NCBI GenBank assembly: GCA_002886105.1
Contig: CP025776.1
Span: 3,596,001-3,660,000, forward strand
Origin: Enterobacter sp. EA-1
Lineage (GTDB): Bacteria; Pseudomonadota; Gammaproteobacteria; Enterobacterales; Enterobacteriaceae
Reading direction: 5' to 3'
Length of the DNA stretch: 64,000 nucleotides
Shown here one piece after another: positions 1-10,800 of this stretch. Position 1 is the stretch's first letter. Each line of letters begins with the position of its first letter. A model generated the notes under the pieces. The model was not told the DNA's origin. It ran no database searches and saw only the letters and a program-made list of their open reading frames with translations. Position numbers and translations under genes: made by a program.

Positions 1-61
1 GATATAGCTTTTGCTATAGTAAGGCACTTTTTAACTCCATCACGGATGTCGTAGTTCGACC

Positions 62-1272
62 ATGAAGACCACTCTCTCCGTTCGTTTTGTGCAGCGCCTT
101 GCGCTCACCACGGCGCTGACCGCAGCCACACTTTCTGCTGCTCACGCCGATGACCTGGAATATTAAAACCATGATCCTCGGCGTGCCGCAAATCGATGCG
201 GAGTCCTATATCCTGATCGATTACAACTCCGGCAAAGTGCTGGCGGAACAAAACGCAGACGCGCGTCGCGATCCGGCCAGTCTGACCAAAATGATGACCA
301 GCTACGTTATCGGTCAGGCCATGAAAGCGGGCAAGTTTAAAGACAGCGACTGGTGACGATTGGTAACGACGCATGGGCGACCGGTAACCCGGTGTTCCGC
401 GGCTCTTCACTGATGTTCCTGAAACTGGCATGCAGGTGCCGGTTTCTCAGCTTATCCGTGGGATTAACCTGCAGTCCGGTAACGATGCGTGCGTGGCGAT
501 GGCGGACTATGTCGCGGGTAGACGCGTTTGTTGGCCTGATGAACAACTATGTGCGCGCCTGGGCCTGCAAAACAGCCATTTCCAGACCGTACATGGCACC
601 GGACGCTGATGGTCAGTACAGCTCCGCACGCGATATGGCGTTGATCGGCCGAGGCGCTGATCCGCGATGTACCGAACGAGTACTCAATCTATAAAGAGAA
701 AGAGTTCACCTTCAACGGCATCCGCCAGACCAACCGTAACGGTCTGCTGTGGGACAACAGCCTGAACGTTGATGGCATTAAAACCGGACATACCGACAAA
801 GCGGGTTACAACTTTGGTGGCCTCGGCGACCGAAGGTCAGATGCGTTTGATCTCGGCGGTGATGGGCGGTCGTACCTTTAAAGGCCGTGAAACCGAAAGT
901 AAAAAATTGCTGACCTCTGGGGTTTCCGCTTCTTCGAAACCGTGAGCCCCCCTGAAAGCAGGTAAAGAATTCGCTTCTGAACCGGCACGGTTCGGCGACA
1001 GCGATCGCGCATCGCTGGGCGTGGATAAAGACGTGTATCTGACTATCCCGCGCGGTCGTATGAAAGATCTGAAAGCCAGCTATGTGCTGAACAACAGCGA
1101 GCTGCATGCGCCGCTGCAGAAAAATCAGGTTGTCGGTTCCATCAACTTCCAGCTTGATGGCAAAACGATCGAACAGCGCCCGCTGGTCGTGCTGCAGGAA
1201 ATCCCGGAAGGCAATTTCTTTGGCAAAATCATTGATTACATTAAATTGATGTTCCATCACTGGTTTGGTTAA
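62..1272 (+). CDS. dacA: D-alanyl-D-alanine carboxypeptidase, penicillin-binding protein 5
   Basis: PBP5 removes the terminal D-Ala of peptidoglycan pentapeptides in the periplasm. The protein starts [10 protein letters not shown] with a signal peptide ending in AHA-DD. The three penicillin-binding motifs are visible: SLTK at 278-289 (acylation serine and lysine), SGN at 475-483, and KTG at 781-789. The C terminus (KLMFHHWFG) is the amphipathic membrane anchor. Overall it is close to E. coli DacA in sequence and length. The frame is broken about eight times, for example near 160, 355, 425, 650 and 805. The breaks at 425 and 650 fall on CCWGG sites, so these are probably sequencing errors. A terminator follows. 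Confidence 0.95.
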
Positions 1273-1325
1273 GAATTGAACACTTGAAAGTGTGATTTTC
1301 GTCCCCATATACTACGTATCCAAAA

Positions 1326-1354
1326 AACTCCTGCCCCTGCGGCAGGAGTTGTTC
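1326..1354 (+). terminator. Rho-independent terminator after dacA
   Basis: A 10-bp stem, AACTCCTGCC (1326-1335) pairing with GGCAGGAGTT (1341-1350), has a 5-base loop and is followed by a short T-rich tail. It separates dacA from ybeD. Confidence 0.8.
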
Positions 1355-1371
1355 TTTACGCCGGAGCTGAC

Positions 1372-1635
1372 ATGAAAACCAATCTCAAAGAACTGCTTGA
1401 ATTCCCGACACCCTTTACTTTACAAAGTGATGGGTCTGGCGAAACCAGAGCTGGTTGATCTGGTGGTTGAAGTGGTACAGCGCCATGCGCCGGTGATTAC
1501 TCTCCGCAGGTAAAACCGAGCAGCAAAGGCAATTACCACTCGGTCTCTATCACCATTAATGCAACGCACATCGAGCAGGTTGAGATTCTTTACGAAGAAC
1601 TCGGCAACATCGAAATTGTTCGCATGGTGCTGTAA
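1372..1635 (+). CDS. ybeD: YbeD, DUF493 family protein
   Basis: A small cytoplasmic protein of about 87 residues, conserved between dacA and lipB in enterobacteria, with a ferredoxin-like ACT-type fold. The molecular role is not established. The start [15 protein letters not shown] and the end [13 protein letters not shown] match the E. coli protein closely. Two indels break the frame, near 1425 (after PFTY) and near 1500 (around HAPGDY). The gene lies between the dacA terminator and lipB, which starts 86 bases downstream. Confidence 0.9.
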
Positions 1636-1721
1636 TGCCAGCAGACGTTGCCCGGAAGCATTCGGGTAACGTCTTCGCTGTGATATACTCCCCACTCTTT
1701 TCTCCCCTCGGAGATGCCGTT

Positions 1722-2367
1722 TTGTCTCAGGATACAATCCTCATCCGCAATCTGGGCTTTACAGCCTTACGATCCCGTGTCCCGGGCGATGCATGAATTC
1801 ACCGACACCCGTGACGATACAACGCCTGACGAAATCTGGCTGGTCGAACATATGCCGGTCTTTACCCGAGGTCAGGCCGGCAAAGCTGAACACCTGCTGG
1901 CAACCGGCGATATTCCGGTGATCCAGAGCGATCGCGGTGGCCGAGTCACCTACCACGGACCGGGTCAGCAAGTGATGTACGTTTTAATTAATCTTAAGCG
2001 TCGCAAAATTGGCGTGCGTGAACTTGTTACATTGCTGGAAAATACGGTCATCAATACGCTGGCAACACTGGACATCCAGGGCGCAGGCTCGCGCCGATGC
2101 GCCGGGCGTGTATGTCGATGGCAAAAGATCTGTTCGCTGGGTCTGCGCATTCGTAAAGGGTGCTCATTTCATGGCCTCGGCGCTGAATATCGCTATGGAC
2201 TGCGGCTCCCTTTATGCGCATCAATCCCTGTGGATATGCCGGGATGGAAATGACCCAGATCAGTCAGCTTTCACAAAAAAGCGGATATGGATAAAATAAG
2301 GACAATTCTTATCCGGGAATTTTTAGCGTTACTAAACAATCCACCACATCAATATATGAGCGCTTAA
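1722..2367 (+). CDS. lipB: Octanoyl-[acyl-carrier-protein]:protein N-octanoyltransferase
   Basis: LipB moves octanoyl groups from acyl carrier protein to lipoyl domains, the step before sulfur insertion by LipA. I use the TTG at 1722 because [11 protein letters not shown] matches the family N terminus in frame. Conserved [12 protein letters not shown] (about 1935-1970) and the active-site cysteine segment GCSFHGLALN (about 2160) are present. The protein ends [10 protein letters not shown]. Frameshifts occur near 1758, 2080 (a CCAGG site read as CCAGGG), 2180 and 2270. lipA follows after ybeF, as in E. coli. Confidence 0.93.
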
Positions 2368-2673
2368 TATATGATGTATTACGGCCCGCATTTTGTGCGG
2401 GTCGTTATTCTATTGGCCTGTTAGCGCTTTACAATAGGTGCCATATTCTCTATTTTCAACCTACCTGCCTTGTCGGGTTAATAAGCATTGCGATGCTTTC
2501 CCGGGCTTCGTATTCGTGCTTATGGCCAATCGTCTTTTGAGTGCTTGTCCGCCATCGCGATGAAAAAATCTACGTAATGATGATATGTGACAGGACGTTA
2601 ACTCCAAATTAATAATCAACAAAAAAACAAATTCAACTATCATTCATATTGCGAATGATTACGGAGCACTAGC
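2368..2673. other. Intergenic region between lipB and ybeF
   Basis: This 306-base stretch is AT-rich, especially 2580-2640. It probably carries the promoter of ybeF. I see no open reading frame with family resemblance, no RNA gene and no clear operator. Confidence 0.5.
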
Positions 2674-3633
2674 GTGGAGAATAATAACCTGCCGGCAAAG
2701 CGAATAACCGGGCGCCCCGAGGACGACAAGCCGCAAATCTTCCGGACATTGCGCAATATTGATCTCAACTTATTGACTATTTTTGAGGCGGTATATGTCC
2801 ATAAAGGGATTGTTAACGCGGCAAAAGTGCTCAACCTCACCCCCTTCCGCTATTAGCCAGTCAATTCCAGAAACTGCGCTCAATATTTCCAGATCCGCTT
2901 TTCATTCGAAAAGGCCGAGGCGTCACGCCTACGGCTTATGCCTCTCATCTGCATGAATATATCAGCCGAGGGACTGGAATCTATCCTCGGCGCGTTGGAT
3001 CTCACTGGCAGCTACGATAAACAGCGTACGATTACCGTCGGCACAACGCCGTCTATTGGCGCGTTAGCCCTTCCGGTTATCTATCAGGCGATAAAAGCCA
3101 ATGCCCCGCATCTGATGATGCGCAATATTCCGGTCAAAGATGGGGAAAGCCAGCTCAGTCAGTTTCAGACGGATTTAATTATCGATACTCACCTCCCCTC
3201 ATCGCGCGCGCGCTCAATAGCCATGTGCTGTATACCGACCGCCTGATGTTGGTGTGCCGTAAAGGGCATCCTTGTCTGAACGGGCCAATCAACGAAGAGG
3301 TTTTGCAGCAGTACGAGCACACGATGGTGATGCTGGAAGCGCAAAATCTGAGCGGCTTACGTCAGCGCGTGCAGGATCTCTTTCCAGAGCGCCAGATCAG
3401 TTTCAGCAGTTACAATATGTTTACTATTGCAGCACTGATCGGCAACACTGACCTGCTGGGACTGATGACAACGCGTTTGTTCAAATTGTTTAGCGATTGC
3501 TGGCCGCTGGTGGAAATTGATTACCCGCCAATCAGCAACGAGCGACTGGATATCTCGCTGTATTACAATAAATTGAGCCTGCGAGATCCGGTGCTGGAAA
3601 ACGTTATCAATGTTATCCGACGGGCTTTTTTAA
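2674..3633 (+). CDS. ybeF: LysR-family transcriptional regulator YbeF
   Basis: A LysR-type DNA-binding regulator whose target is unknown. The GTG start at 2674 follows GGAG and gives MENNNLPAKR. The helix-turn-helix region contains the conserved NIDLNLLTIFEAVYVHKG and AAKVLNLTP. The C-terminal effector domain ends VINVIRRAF. Breaks lie near 2845, 2965 and 3205. At the end the frame runs past the expected stop because of a T-tract error at 3625-3631; TAA at about 3631-3633 is the likely native stop, inside a CGGGCTTTTTTAAAGCCCG hairpin. The position between lipB and lipA is conserved in enterobacteria. Confidence 0.88.
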
Positions 3634-3845
3634 AGCCCGTTCTCACCGGCGAATGTGCTAACCCTTACTGGGCATTTGGCACCAAAACAACAACTATTTT
3701 ACAAATAGCCCCGTTGTCAGGCTGCTTTCTGCCCTCCATCAATGGTATACTGCGCGCAAGTTAATTCCAAAAAATAGTTGATAAATACAACATTCCCTTG
3801 AATTGAAATGCTTACTTCGTTATCCGCAACTGGAACACGCACGCT

Positions 3846-4808
3846 ATGAGTAAACCCATTGTGATGGAACGCGGTGTTAAGTACCGCGATGCCGATAAAA
3901 TGGCTCTTATCCCGGTTAAAAACGTGGCCACAGAGCGCGAAGCCCTGCTGAGAAAACCGGAATGGATGAAAATCAAACTTCCGGCTGACTCTTCCCGTAT
4001 TCAGGGTATCAAAGCGGCCATGCGTAAAAACGGCCTGCATTCTGTTTGCGAAGAGGCGTCCTGTCCGAACCTCGCTGAGTGTTTCAACCACGGTACCGCC
4101 ACGTTTATGATCCTCGGCGCGATCTGCACCCGTCGCTGCCCGTTTTGCGATGTGGCCCACGGTCGTCCGGTGGCGCCAGACGCTAACGAACCGCAAAAAC
4201 TGGCGCAAACTATCGCAGATATGGCATTGCGTTACGTGGTCATCACTTCGGTTGACCGTGATGACCTGCGCGACGGCGGCGCACAGCATTTTGCTGATTG
4301 TATTACCGCTATTCGCGAGAAGAGCCCGACGATTAAAATCGAAACGCTGGTACCTGACTTCCGTGGACGCATGGATCGTGCGCTGGAGATCCTCACAGCA
4401 ACCCCGCCAGACGTGTTTAACCACAACCCTCGGAGAACGTGCCGCGTATTTACCGTCAGGTTCGCCCGGGAGCGGATTACAACTGGTCACTGAAGCTGCT
4501 GGAGCGTTTTAAAGAAGCGCATCCGGAGATCCCGACGAAATCCGGTCTGATGGTCGGTTTAGGCGAAACCAATGCCGAAATCATTGACGTTATGCGCGAC
4601 CTGCGCCGCCACGGCGTGACGATGTTAACGCTGGGTCAGTATCTGCAACCGAGCCGTCACCACCTGCCAGTGCAGCGCTATGTCAGCCCGGATGAGTTTG
4701 ACGAGGATGAAAGAAGAAGCACTGGCGATGGGCTTTACCCACGCAGCATGCGGTCCGTTCGTTCGCTCCTCTTACCATGCGGATTTGCAGGCAAAGGCAT
4801 CGAAGTGA
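3846..4808 (+). CDS. lipA: Lipoyl synthase (radical SAM)
   Basis: LipA inserts two sulfurs into protein-bound octanoyl groups using two [4Fe-4S] clusters. Both cluster motifs are visible: [12 protein letters not shown] (about 4047-4082) for the auxiliary cluster and CTRRCPFC (about 4126-4149) for the radical SAM cluster. The start [15 protein letters not shown] matches E. coli. Breaks lie at 4427-4433 (a CCTGG site read as CCCTCGG, within FNHNLENVP), near 4705, near 4760 and near 4795. The native stop after the final GIEV is obscured; in the frame read here TGA is at 4806-4808. A terminator follows. Confidence 0.95.
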
Positions 4809-4831
4809 ATATGGCTTCCTTACAACCGACA

Positions 4832-4859
4832 AAAAAACCGGCTCAGTGGCCGGTTTTTT
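4832..4859. terminator. Bidirectional terminator between lipA and tatE
   Basis: The stem CCGGC (4838-4842) / GCCGG (4849-4853) is flanked by A6 (4832-4837) and T6 (4854-4859). It can end transcription from lipA (plus) and from tatE (minus). Confidence 0.85.
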
Positions 4860-4876
4860 CGCCTGTCGGGGCGCTA

Positions 4877-5077
4877 TTACTCTTTGTGAGAGAGTTTCTC
4901 TGCAGTGACTTCGCCTTCGGCTTCTTTCTTCGCTGCATCATCATCGTTCATCGCTTTTTTAAAGCCTTTGATGGCTGCACCCAGATCGCCGCCCAACGTG
5001 CGCAGTTTCTTGGTCCCAAACAGCAGGACAACCAGTGCGGCCACGACCAGCAGTTTGGTAATACTAATCTCACCCAT
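4877..5077 (-). CDS. tatE: Twin-arginine translocase subunit TatE
   Basis: TatE is the TatA paralogue of the Tat pore that exports folded proteins. The 66-residue protein begins [19 protein letters not shown], a single membrane helix, followed by the FGTKKLR hinge, the amphipathic helix [14 protein letters not shown] and an acidic tail ending EKLSHKE. The start is set by the conserved MGEISI; an in-frame ATG 10 codons upstream adds residues not found in the family. The frame is intact. The gene is convergent with lipA. Confidence 0.95.
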   Translation of the reverse strand: MGEISITKLLVVAALVVLLFGTKKLRTLGGDLGAAIKGFKKAMNDDDAAKKEAEGEVTAEKLSHKE

Positions 5078-5203
5078 AGATACCTTCTTTCGTAAAACAG
5101 GCTGCATAAAACGTCATTATAACCCGATTTCATTAACGGTCATTCGACGCGCGCACACAATAGCAATCTGTAACGAGATGGATCAAGTGTTGTTTAAAAA
5201 ACA

Positions 5204-5995
5204 TCACAACAATCGTGGCGCAGCGAAGCGCCGGTTACGTAACACGGGCAACGTCTCCCGCGTTTGCGCTACACGTTCCTTGCTGATCTCCGCAACGATC
5301 AGCGCAGGCGCTTCTGCTGCCGCAGCCAGCGTTACGCCCTGTGGGTCAACAATCCGGCTTTGCCCGATATTTTTGTTACCACACTCCCCGGCCGCCACCA
5401 CATAGCATGTGGTGTCGAGCGCCCGCGCCGACAGCAACGTTGCCCAGTGCTGTTCTTTGAGCGGACCACGCACCCGGTGCCGCAGGCAACACCAGCAGCT
5501 GCGCGCCATCAAGCGCCAGCTTCATTGCCAGCTCCGGGAAACGCAAATCGTAGCAGGTCATCAGACCCACCTTCATCCCCCCTCAATGTCGATTAACGGC
5601 GCAACGTCATCTCCGGCATCCACCCGCGCTGATTCCTGAATATTAAACGCGTCGTACAGATGCAGCTTGGCATACTGCGCGATCACCTTACCGCCGCGCA
5701 ATACCACCAGCGTATTAAACGCCCGCCCTTCGGTAGAAGGCACATGCACCGTCAGCACCGTCGTCAGGGTATTGCGTCGACTCTCCTCGCAAAGCAGCGT
5801 CAGGAAGCCGCCATCGAGCCGCTGAGCGGATTTTACTGACAGGTGAGGGTCATTATCATCCCGCGCCAGCAACGCCTCTGGCAGCACCAATAGCGACGCC
5901 TGCTGAGAAGCGGCCTGCGCCATTAACGCCACACAAGTTTGCACGTTGGTGCGCCAGTCAGGCGTCACCACAAATTGTCCCGCCGCAACAATCAT
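5204..5995 (-). CDS. ybeM: Carbon-nitrogen hydrolase YbeM, probable deaminated glutathione amidase
   Basis: A nitrilase-superfamily amidase; homologues of this type hydrolyse deaminated glutathione as metabolite repair. The Glu-Lys-Cys catalytic triad is visible: Glu in LVLPEALL (about 5880), Lys in YAKLHLYD (about 5670) and Cys in [10 protein letters not shown] (about 5550). The start is [14 protein letters not shown]. Breaks occur near 5576 and near 5475. E. coli K-12 has a shortened version at this locus, whereas this copy appears full length. Confidence 0.88.
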
Positions 5996-6088
5996 CTCTT
6001 TATCCTCTCGCTTCACCGCGATAGCCAGAAAATGGCGGCGGCGCTACACTCATCCACTCTAACAAATCAAATAGCAGGATTTCACCCC

Positions 6089-6520
6089 GTGTTACAACTT
6101 CTTTTAGCGGTATTTATCGGCGGGGGCACAGGCAGCGTGGCGCGCTGGCTGTTGAGTATGAAGCTTAACCCAACGCATCAAATTATCCCTCTCGGTACGC
6201 TGACGGCCAACCTGCTTGGCGCATTTATCATTGGCATGGGGCTGGCGTGGTTCAACCGCATGACGCATATCGATCCGCTGTGGAAAGTCTTGCTGACCAC
6301 CGGTTTTTGCGGCGGGCTGACCACCTTTTCCACATTTTCGGCGGAAGTGGTGTTTCTGTTGCAGGATGGGCGCGCTGGCTGGGCCCTCGTTAACGTGGCG
6401 GTGAACCTGCTGGGATCATTTGCGATGACAGCGCTGGCGTTCTGGCTGTTTTCCGCGGCGAATGCAAACTGGAGGGATAAAAAAACCCGCCGTGAGGCGG
6501 GTTTTGGGATCTTCTGCTAA
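6089..6520 (+). CDS. crcB: Fluoride ion channel CrcB/Fluc
   Basis: A small membrane protein that works as a dual-topology dimer to expel fluoride. GTG at 6089 gives [20 protein letters not shown], matching the family start. Four membrane helices are apparent, with the conserved [12 protein letters not shown] segment. The family normally ends soon after LFSAANAN. Here the frame runs on through the A-tract and the terminator to TAA at 6518-6520, so the last 13 or so codons are probably an artefact of an indel near 6475. Confidence 0.9.
   Translation: MLQLLLAVFIGGGTGSVARWLLSMKLNPTHQIIPLGTLTANLLGAFIIGMGLAWFNRMTHIDPLWKVLLTTGFCGGLTTFSTFSAEVVFLLQDGRAGWALVNVAVNLLGSFAMTALAFWLFSAANANWRDKKTRREAGFGIFC
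6482..6505. terminator. Terminator between crcB and cspE
   Basis: AAAACCCGCC (6482-6491) pairs with GGCGGGTTTT (6496-6505) across a GTGA loop. The flanking A and T runs allow use from both strands. Confidence 0.85.
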
Positions 6521-6531
6521 ACGTAGCTCAA

Positions 6532-6741
6532 TTAGACAGGCATTACGTTTGCAGCAGATGGGCCTTTGGCACCGTTAGTGATTTCAAACTCAACGCGCTG
6601 ACCTTCAGCCAGAGTTTTGAAACCATTGCTCTGGATTGCAGAGAAGTGTACGAACACGTCTTTGCTGCCATCTTCCGGAGTAATGAAACCGAATCCTTTG
6701 GATTCATTAAACCACTTAACGTTACCTTTAATCTTAGACAT
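6532..6741 (-). CDS. cspE: Cold-shock protein CspE
   Basis: A 69-residue nucleic-acid-binding protein of the CspA family that acts as an RNA chaperone and transcription antiterminator. The start [19 protein letters not shown] carries RNP1 (KGFGFI) and is followed by RNP2 (VFVHF). The end [11 protein letters not shown] differs slightly from E. coli CspE. The frame is intact. The MSKIK start follows the family; the longer frame upstream is the leader region. It is convergent with crcB. Confidence 0.95.
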   Translation of the reverse strand: MSKIKGNVKWFNESKGFGFITPEDGSKDVFVHFSAIQSNGFKTLAEGQRVEFEITNGAKGPSAANVMPV

Positions 6742-6943
6742 CAAAATTACCTTTACATGGAAAAAACGACACAAATGCTGTGTCGGGTATCAGTACAACA
6801 ATTGTAGCGACTTTTGTCCAGTCGTTATTCACTAAAAGTGATAAATGTCGCTAACTTTTTTTCGGTAGCGGGTTTATGCCGCATTTCGCGCGCTGTATAA
6901 AAATTGCGCACCGCGTCAACCCGCTTTTACCCCTTTACTGCCG

Positions 6944-7514
6944 TCAGAACTGAAAACGCATCCAGGGCGAAGTAAACGTTACCGTTGTTGTATGTGCCGG
7001 GGATATAAGTCATCTGGAACGTCGCCGGACCGTAGCCAATCGACGCCAGCGGCAGCAGCACCGGGATCGGGATGTAGTGCCAGTTATCACGCGCGGTAAA
7101 ACCTGCCGTGTACCCCCAATCCCGGTGCGGAAATTATCGTCCGCCAGCGGGCGCCGAGTTTTCTCCCAACCGTAACCGCCAATCGGCTCCCATTTGTTGA
7201 AGGAGTCTTTAAACGCCATCAGATACAGACCGTGCCAGTTACCGTTTTCATCCCAGCGAGACTGACCAAACCCCGCGCCCCAGGGACGCTCGTTATAGCG
7301 GTCAGTTTTTCCTTATCATAGGCAAAACGCGCATGCCGAGGGTGATGGCCGGCACATACAAGTCGTAATGCTCAGGCTGCTGCCAGTTTGCTTCACATTG
7401 TCAGTAAAATCAGAAAACCAGCTGTTTTCTGCTGCGTGTGGGAACCACCGAAAGCTGACAAAATAAAGAGAATAAAATCCACAAAATCTTCTTATTTACA
7501 AACACCGTATTCAT
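6944..7514 (-). CDS. pagP: Lipid A palmitoyltransferase PagP
   Basis: An outer-membrane beta-barrel enzyme that moves palmitate from phospholipids to lipid A. The ATG at 7512-7514 begins MNTVFVNKK and a signal peptide. Conserved parts follow in order: [67 protein letters not shown] and the C terminus [12 protein letters not shown]...FAWMRFQF. The frame is broken near 6962 and 7337 (both CCWGG sites) and near 7110, 7305 and 7430. E. coli pagP lies directly beside dcuC; here a metal-efflux operon separates them. Confidence 0.92.
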
Positions 7515-7678
7515 TCCATGTTACGAATCGACGTATATTCTCGGACAGGGTATCTGAATATTCTCTTAACGAAATCAGATTAATTCTGAAAACGCAGCGG
7601 CATTGTTTTTTCGGCCATAATGTATTTTTTCCGCTAATACGAATTAGATGCGCCCCGAATACGGAGCGCAAAATTAAT

Positions 7679-10600
7679 TCAGCGCTGGCGATGCAGCAGT
7701 AAATAAATGGCCGGAATAACAAACATCGACAACAACGGCGCCGTTACCATGCCGCCAATCATTGGTGCCGCAATGCGGCTCATCACCTCGGAACCGCTGC
7801 CCCCGCCCCACATGATAGGCAGTAACCCCGCCATAATGGTCGCTACCGTCATCACTTTCGGACGTACGCGCAGCACCGCCCCTTCGTGGATGGCGCGCAT
7901 CAACACCTTATTTCCCTCATCAGGATCAGGTCGCTGGTATTTCTCCAGAGCATGATTGAGATAGAGCACCATAATAACGCCGAACTCGGCCGCCACACCA
8001 GCAAGCGCAATAAACCCAACCGCCCCGGCAACGGACAAATTATAGCCCAGCAGCCACAGTAACCAGACACCGCCAATCAACGAGAAGGGTAATGTCCCCA
8101 TTATTAACAGGGCATCGGAAACCCGTTTAAAGGTAATAAATAACAGCACAAAGATAATCATTAGCGTTACCGGCAAGACAATTTTCAGTTTTGCCGTGGC
8201 GCGCTCAAGATATTCAAATTGTCCCGACCGGAGAGCGTGACGCCCTGCGGTAACTGCACCTGCTGCGCCACCCGCTGCTGCATCTCATCAACCGCTGATT
8301 TTAAATCCCGTCCACGTAAATCAACGTAGATCCAGTTGGAAAGCCGCGCGTTTTCGCTTTTCAGCATCGGCGGACCTTCTTTCACGACAACATCAGCCAG
8401 TTCACCAAGCGCAATCTGGCTGCCATTTTCAGTGATCACCGGCAAATTCCGCAGATCATCAACATTATCGCGCAGTTCTCGCGGGTAGCGCACATTGATT
8501 GGATAACGCTCGCGCCCTTGCAGGACTTCGCCAATGTTTTCGCCGCCCACCAGCGTGGAAACCAGCGATTGCAGCTCTTTGACCGAAACCCCATAGCGCG
8601 CGCCGCCTGCAGGCGGTTAATCGTGATATCGACATAGCGACCACCCGCCGGGCGCTCTGCCAGCGCGGACGTTACGCCCGGCACGGTTTTCACCACCTGT
8701 TCGATTTGCTGCGCCACACGCTCGATATCGGTAATATTATTACCGTTCACCTTTATGCCCACCGGGCTTTTTGATCCCCGTCGCCAGCATGTCCAGTCGG
8801 TTACGAATGGGCGGAACCCAAACGTTAGCGATCCCCGGCACATTGACGGTTTTATCCAGTTCCGCCACCAGTTTTTCCGGCGTCATACCGGCACGCCACT
8901 GGTCGCGAGGTTTAAAATGGATGGTGGTTTCCAGCATCGTTAGCGGCGCGGGATCGGTCGCGCTCTCGGCACGTCCGGCTTTGCCAAACACGCTTTCCAC
9001 TTCCGGTACGCTTTTAATGAGCCGGTCGGTTTGCTGTAACAAACGCCCGGCTTCGCGGGCCGAAATGCCCGGTAGCGTCGACGGCATATACAGGAGATCG
9101 CCTTCGTTGAGCGGCGGCATAAACTCGCTGCCCAATCGACTGAGCGGCCACAGCGTTGCCAGCAGCAACAAGAGCGCCAGCCCCAGCGTCGCCTTCGGCC
9201 GGTGCCAGTACGCGATCCAACAGCGGTTCATAAATGCGGATCAGAAAACGGTTAATCGGGTTGGCTTTCTCATCAGGGATCTTACCGCGAATAAACAGCC
9301 CCATCAGCACCGGCACCAGTGTTATCCCGAGACCTGCCGCCACCGCCATCGCCCGGGTTTTGGTAAAGGCCAGCGGTGAAAACATCCGCCCTTCCTGCGC
9401 CTCCAGCGAAAAACCGGAATAAACGACAAGGTAATGATCAACAGACTGCAAAACAGCGCAGGTCCCACTTCAACCGCCGCTCTTTCCGAGAAGCGCCAGT
9501 AATCCGCCCCCGTTGGCTGCTGTCCGGGGTTATCGTGCCGCCACTGCTCCATCACTTTATGCATGTTCTCTATCATCACGATGGCGGCATCCACCATCGC
9601 GCCGATGGCGATGGCAATCCCCCCAGCGACATGATATTGGCGTTAATCCCCTGATAGTGCATGACAATAAACGCGCCGAGGATCCCTAATGGCAAAGAGA
9701 CAATCGCCACCAGCGCAGAGCGAAAGTGAAACAGAAACAGCGTACAAACCAGCGCGACAACGATGAACTCCTCAATCAACTTATGGGTCAGCGTCTCAAC
9801 AGCATGCTCAATCAGCGTCGAGCGGTCATACACCGGAACGATCTCAACACCCGCAGGTAATGTTTTCTGTATCTCGCTGAGCTTTGCTTTCACGGCATGA
9901 ATGGTATCCAGCGCGTTTTTGCCGTAACGCATCACAATGATACCGCCCGCGACCTCCCCTTCGCCGTTATACTCCGCCACGCCACGGCGCAGCTCAGGCC
10001 CAAGGCGTACCGTGGCCACATCAGATAACATCACTGGCACACCATCGCGGCTGGCAATCACTATCTGGCGAAAATCCGCCAACTGGCGCAGATAGCCCGT
10101 GGTGCGCACCATAAATTCCGCTTCGCCCATCTCCAGCAATGCGCCGCCGCTCTCCGGTTCGCCGCCTGCACGGCATTCACAATCTGCTCATGCGTAATGT
10201 TAAGCGCCCGCATGCGCGCCGGATCCGGCACTATCTGATACTGGCGCACCATCCCACCAACGCTGGCGACCTCCGCCACATTCGGCACCGTTTTCAGCTC
10301 AAACTTCAGCGTCCAGTCCTGCAACGCCCGCAGATCCGCAAGGTTGTGTTTCCCACTGCGATCCACCAACGCGTATTCGTAGACCCAACCCACACCGGTT
10401 GCGTCCGGTCCCAGCCCTACGTTCACCCCCCGCAGGCAGCGATGACTGGATCTGGCTCAGGTTTTCCGAGGACCCGCGATCGCGCCCAGTAGAGATCGGT
10501 ATCGTCTTCAAACAAAACATAGACATACGCATCGCCAAACATTGAATAACCGCGCACGGTTTTCGCCCCCGGCACGGATAACATGGCGGTGGTTAACGGA

Positions 10601-10800
10601 TAAGTGACCTGATCTTCGATAATTTGCGGCGCTTTCCCCGGGTAGCTGGCGCGAATAATGACCTGCACATCCGACAGATCCGGCAGCGCATCCAGCGGTG
10701 CGCGCTGAACCGACCATAATCCCCAACCGGTCAGCACCACGGCAGCCAGCAGGATCAACAAGCGGTTTCGCAACGAGGCGCGAATAACGGCAGCAATCAT
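7679..10800 (-). CDS. cusA: Cu(I)/Ag(I) efflux RND transporter, CusA type
   Basis: The inner-membrane pump of a CusCBA-like tripartite system of the heavy-metal efflux RND family. The start [21 protein letters not shown] and the end [13 protein letters not shown] fit a protein of about 1040 residues. Conserved parts include [41 protein letters not shown], the charged helix segment with [11 protein letters not shown] and the C-terminal half with [20 protein letters not shown]. Frames break about eight times, for example near 8205, 8590, 8770, 9400, 9620, 10140 and 10440. The start overlaps the cusB stop (ATGA), so the two are translationally coupled. Confidence 0.93.
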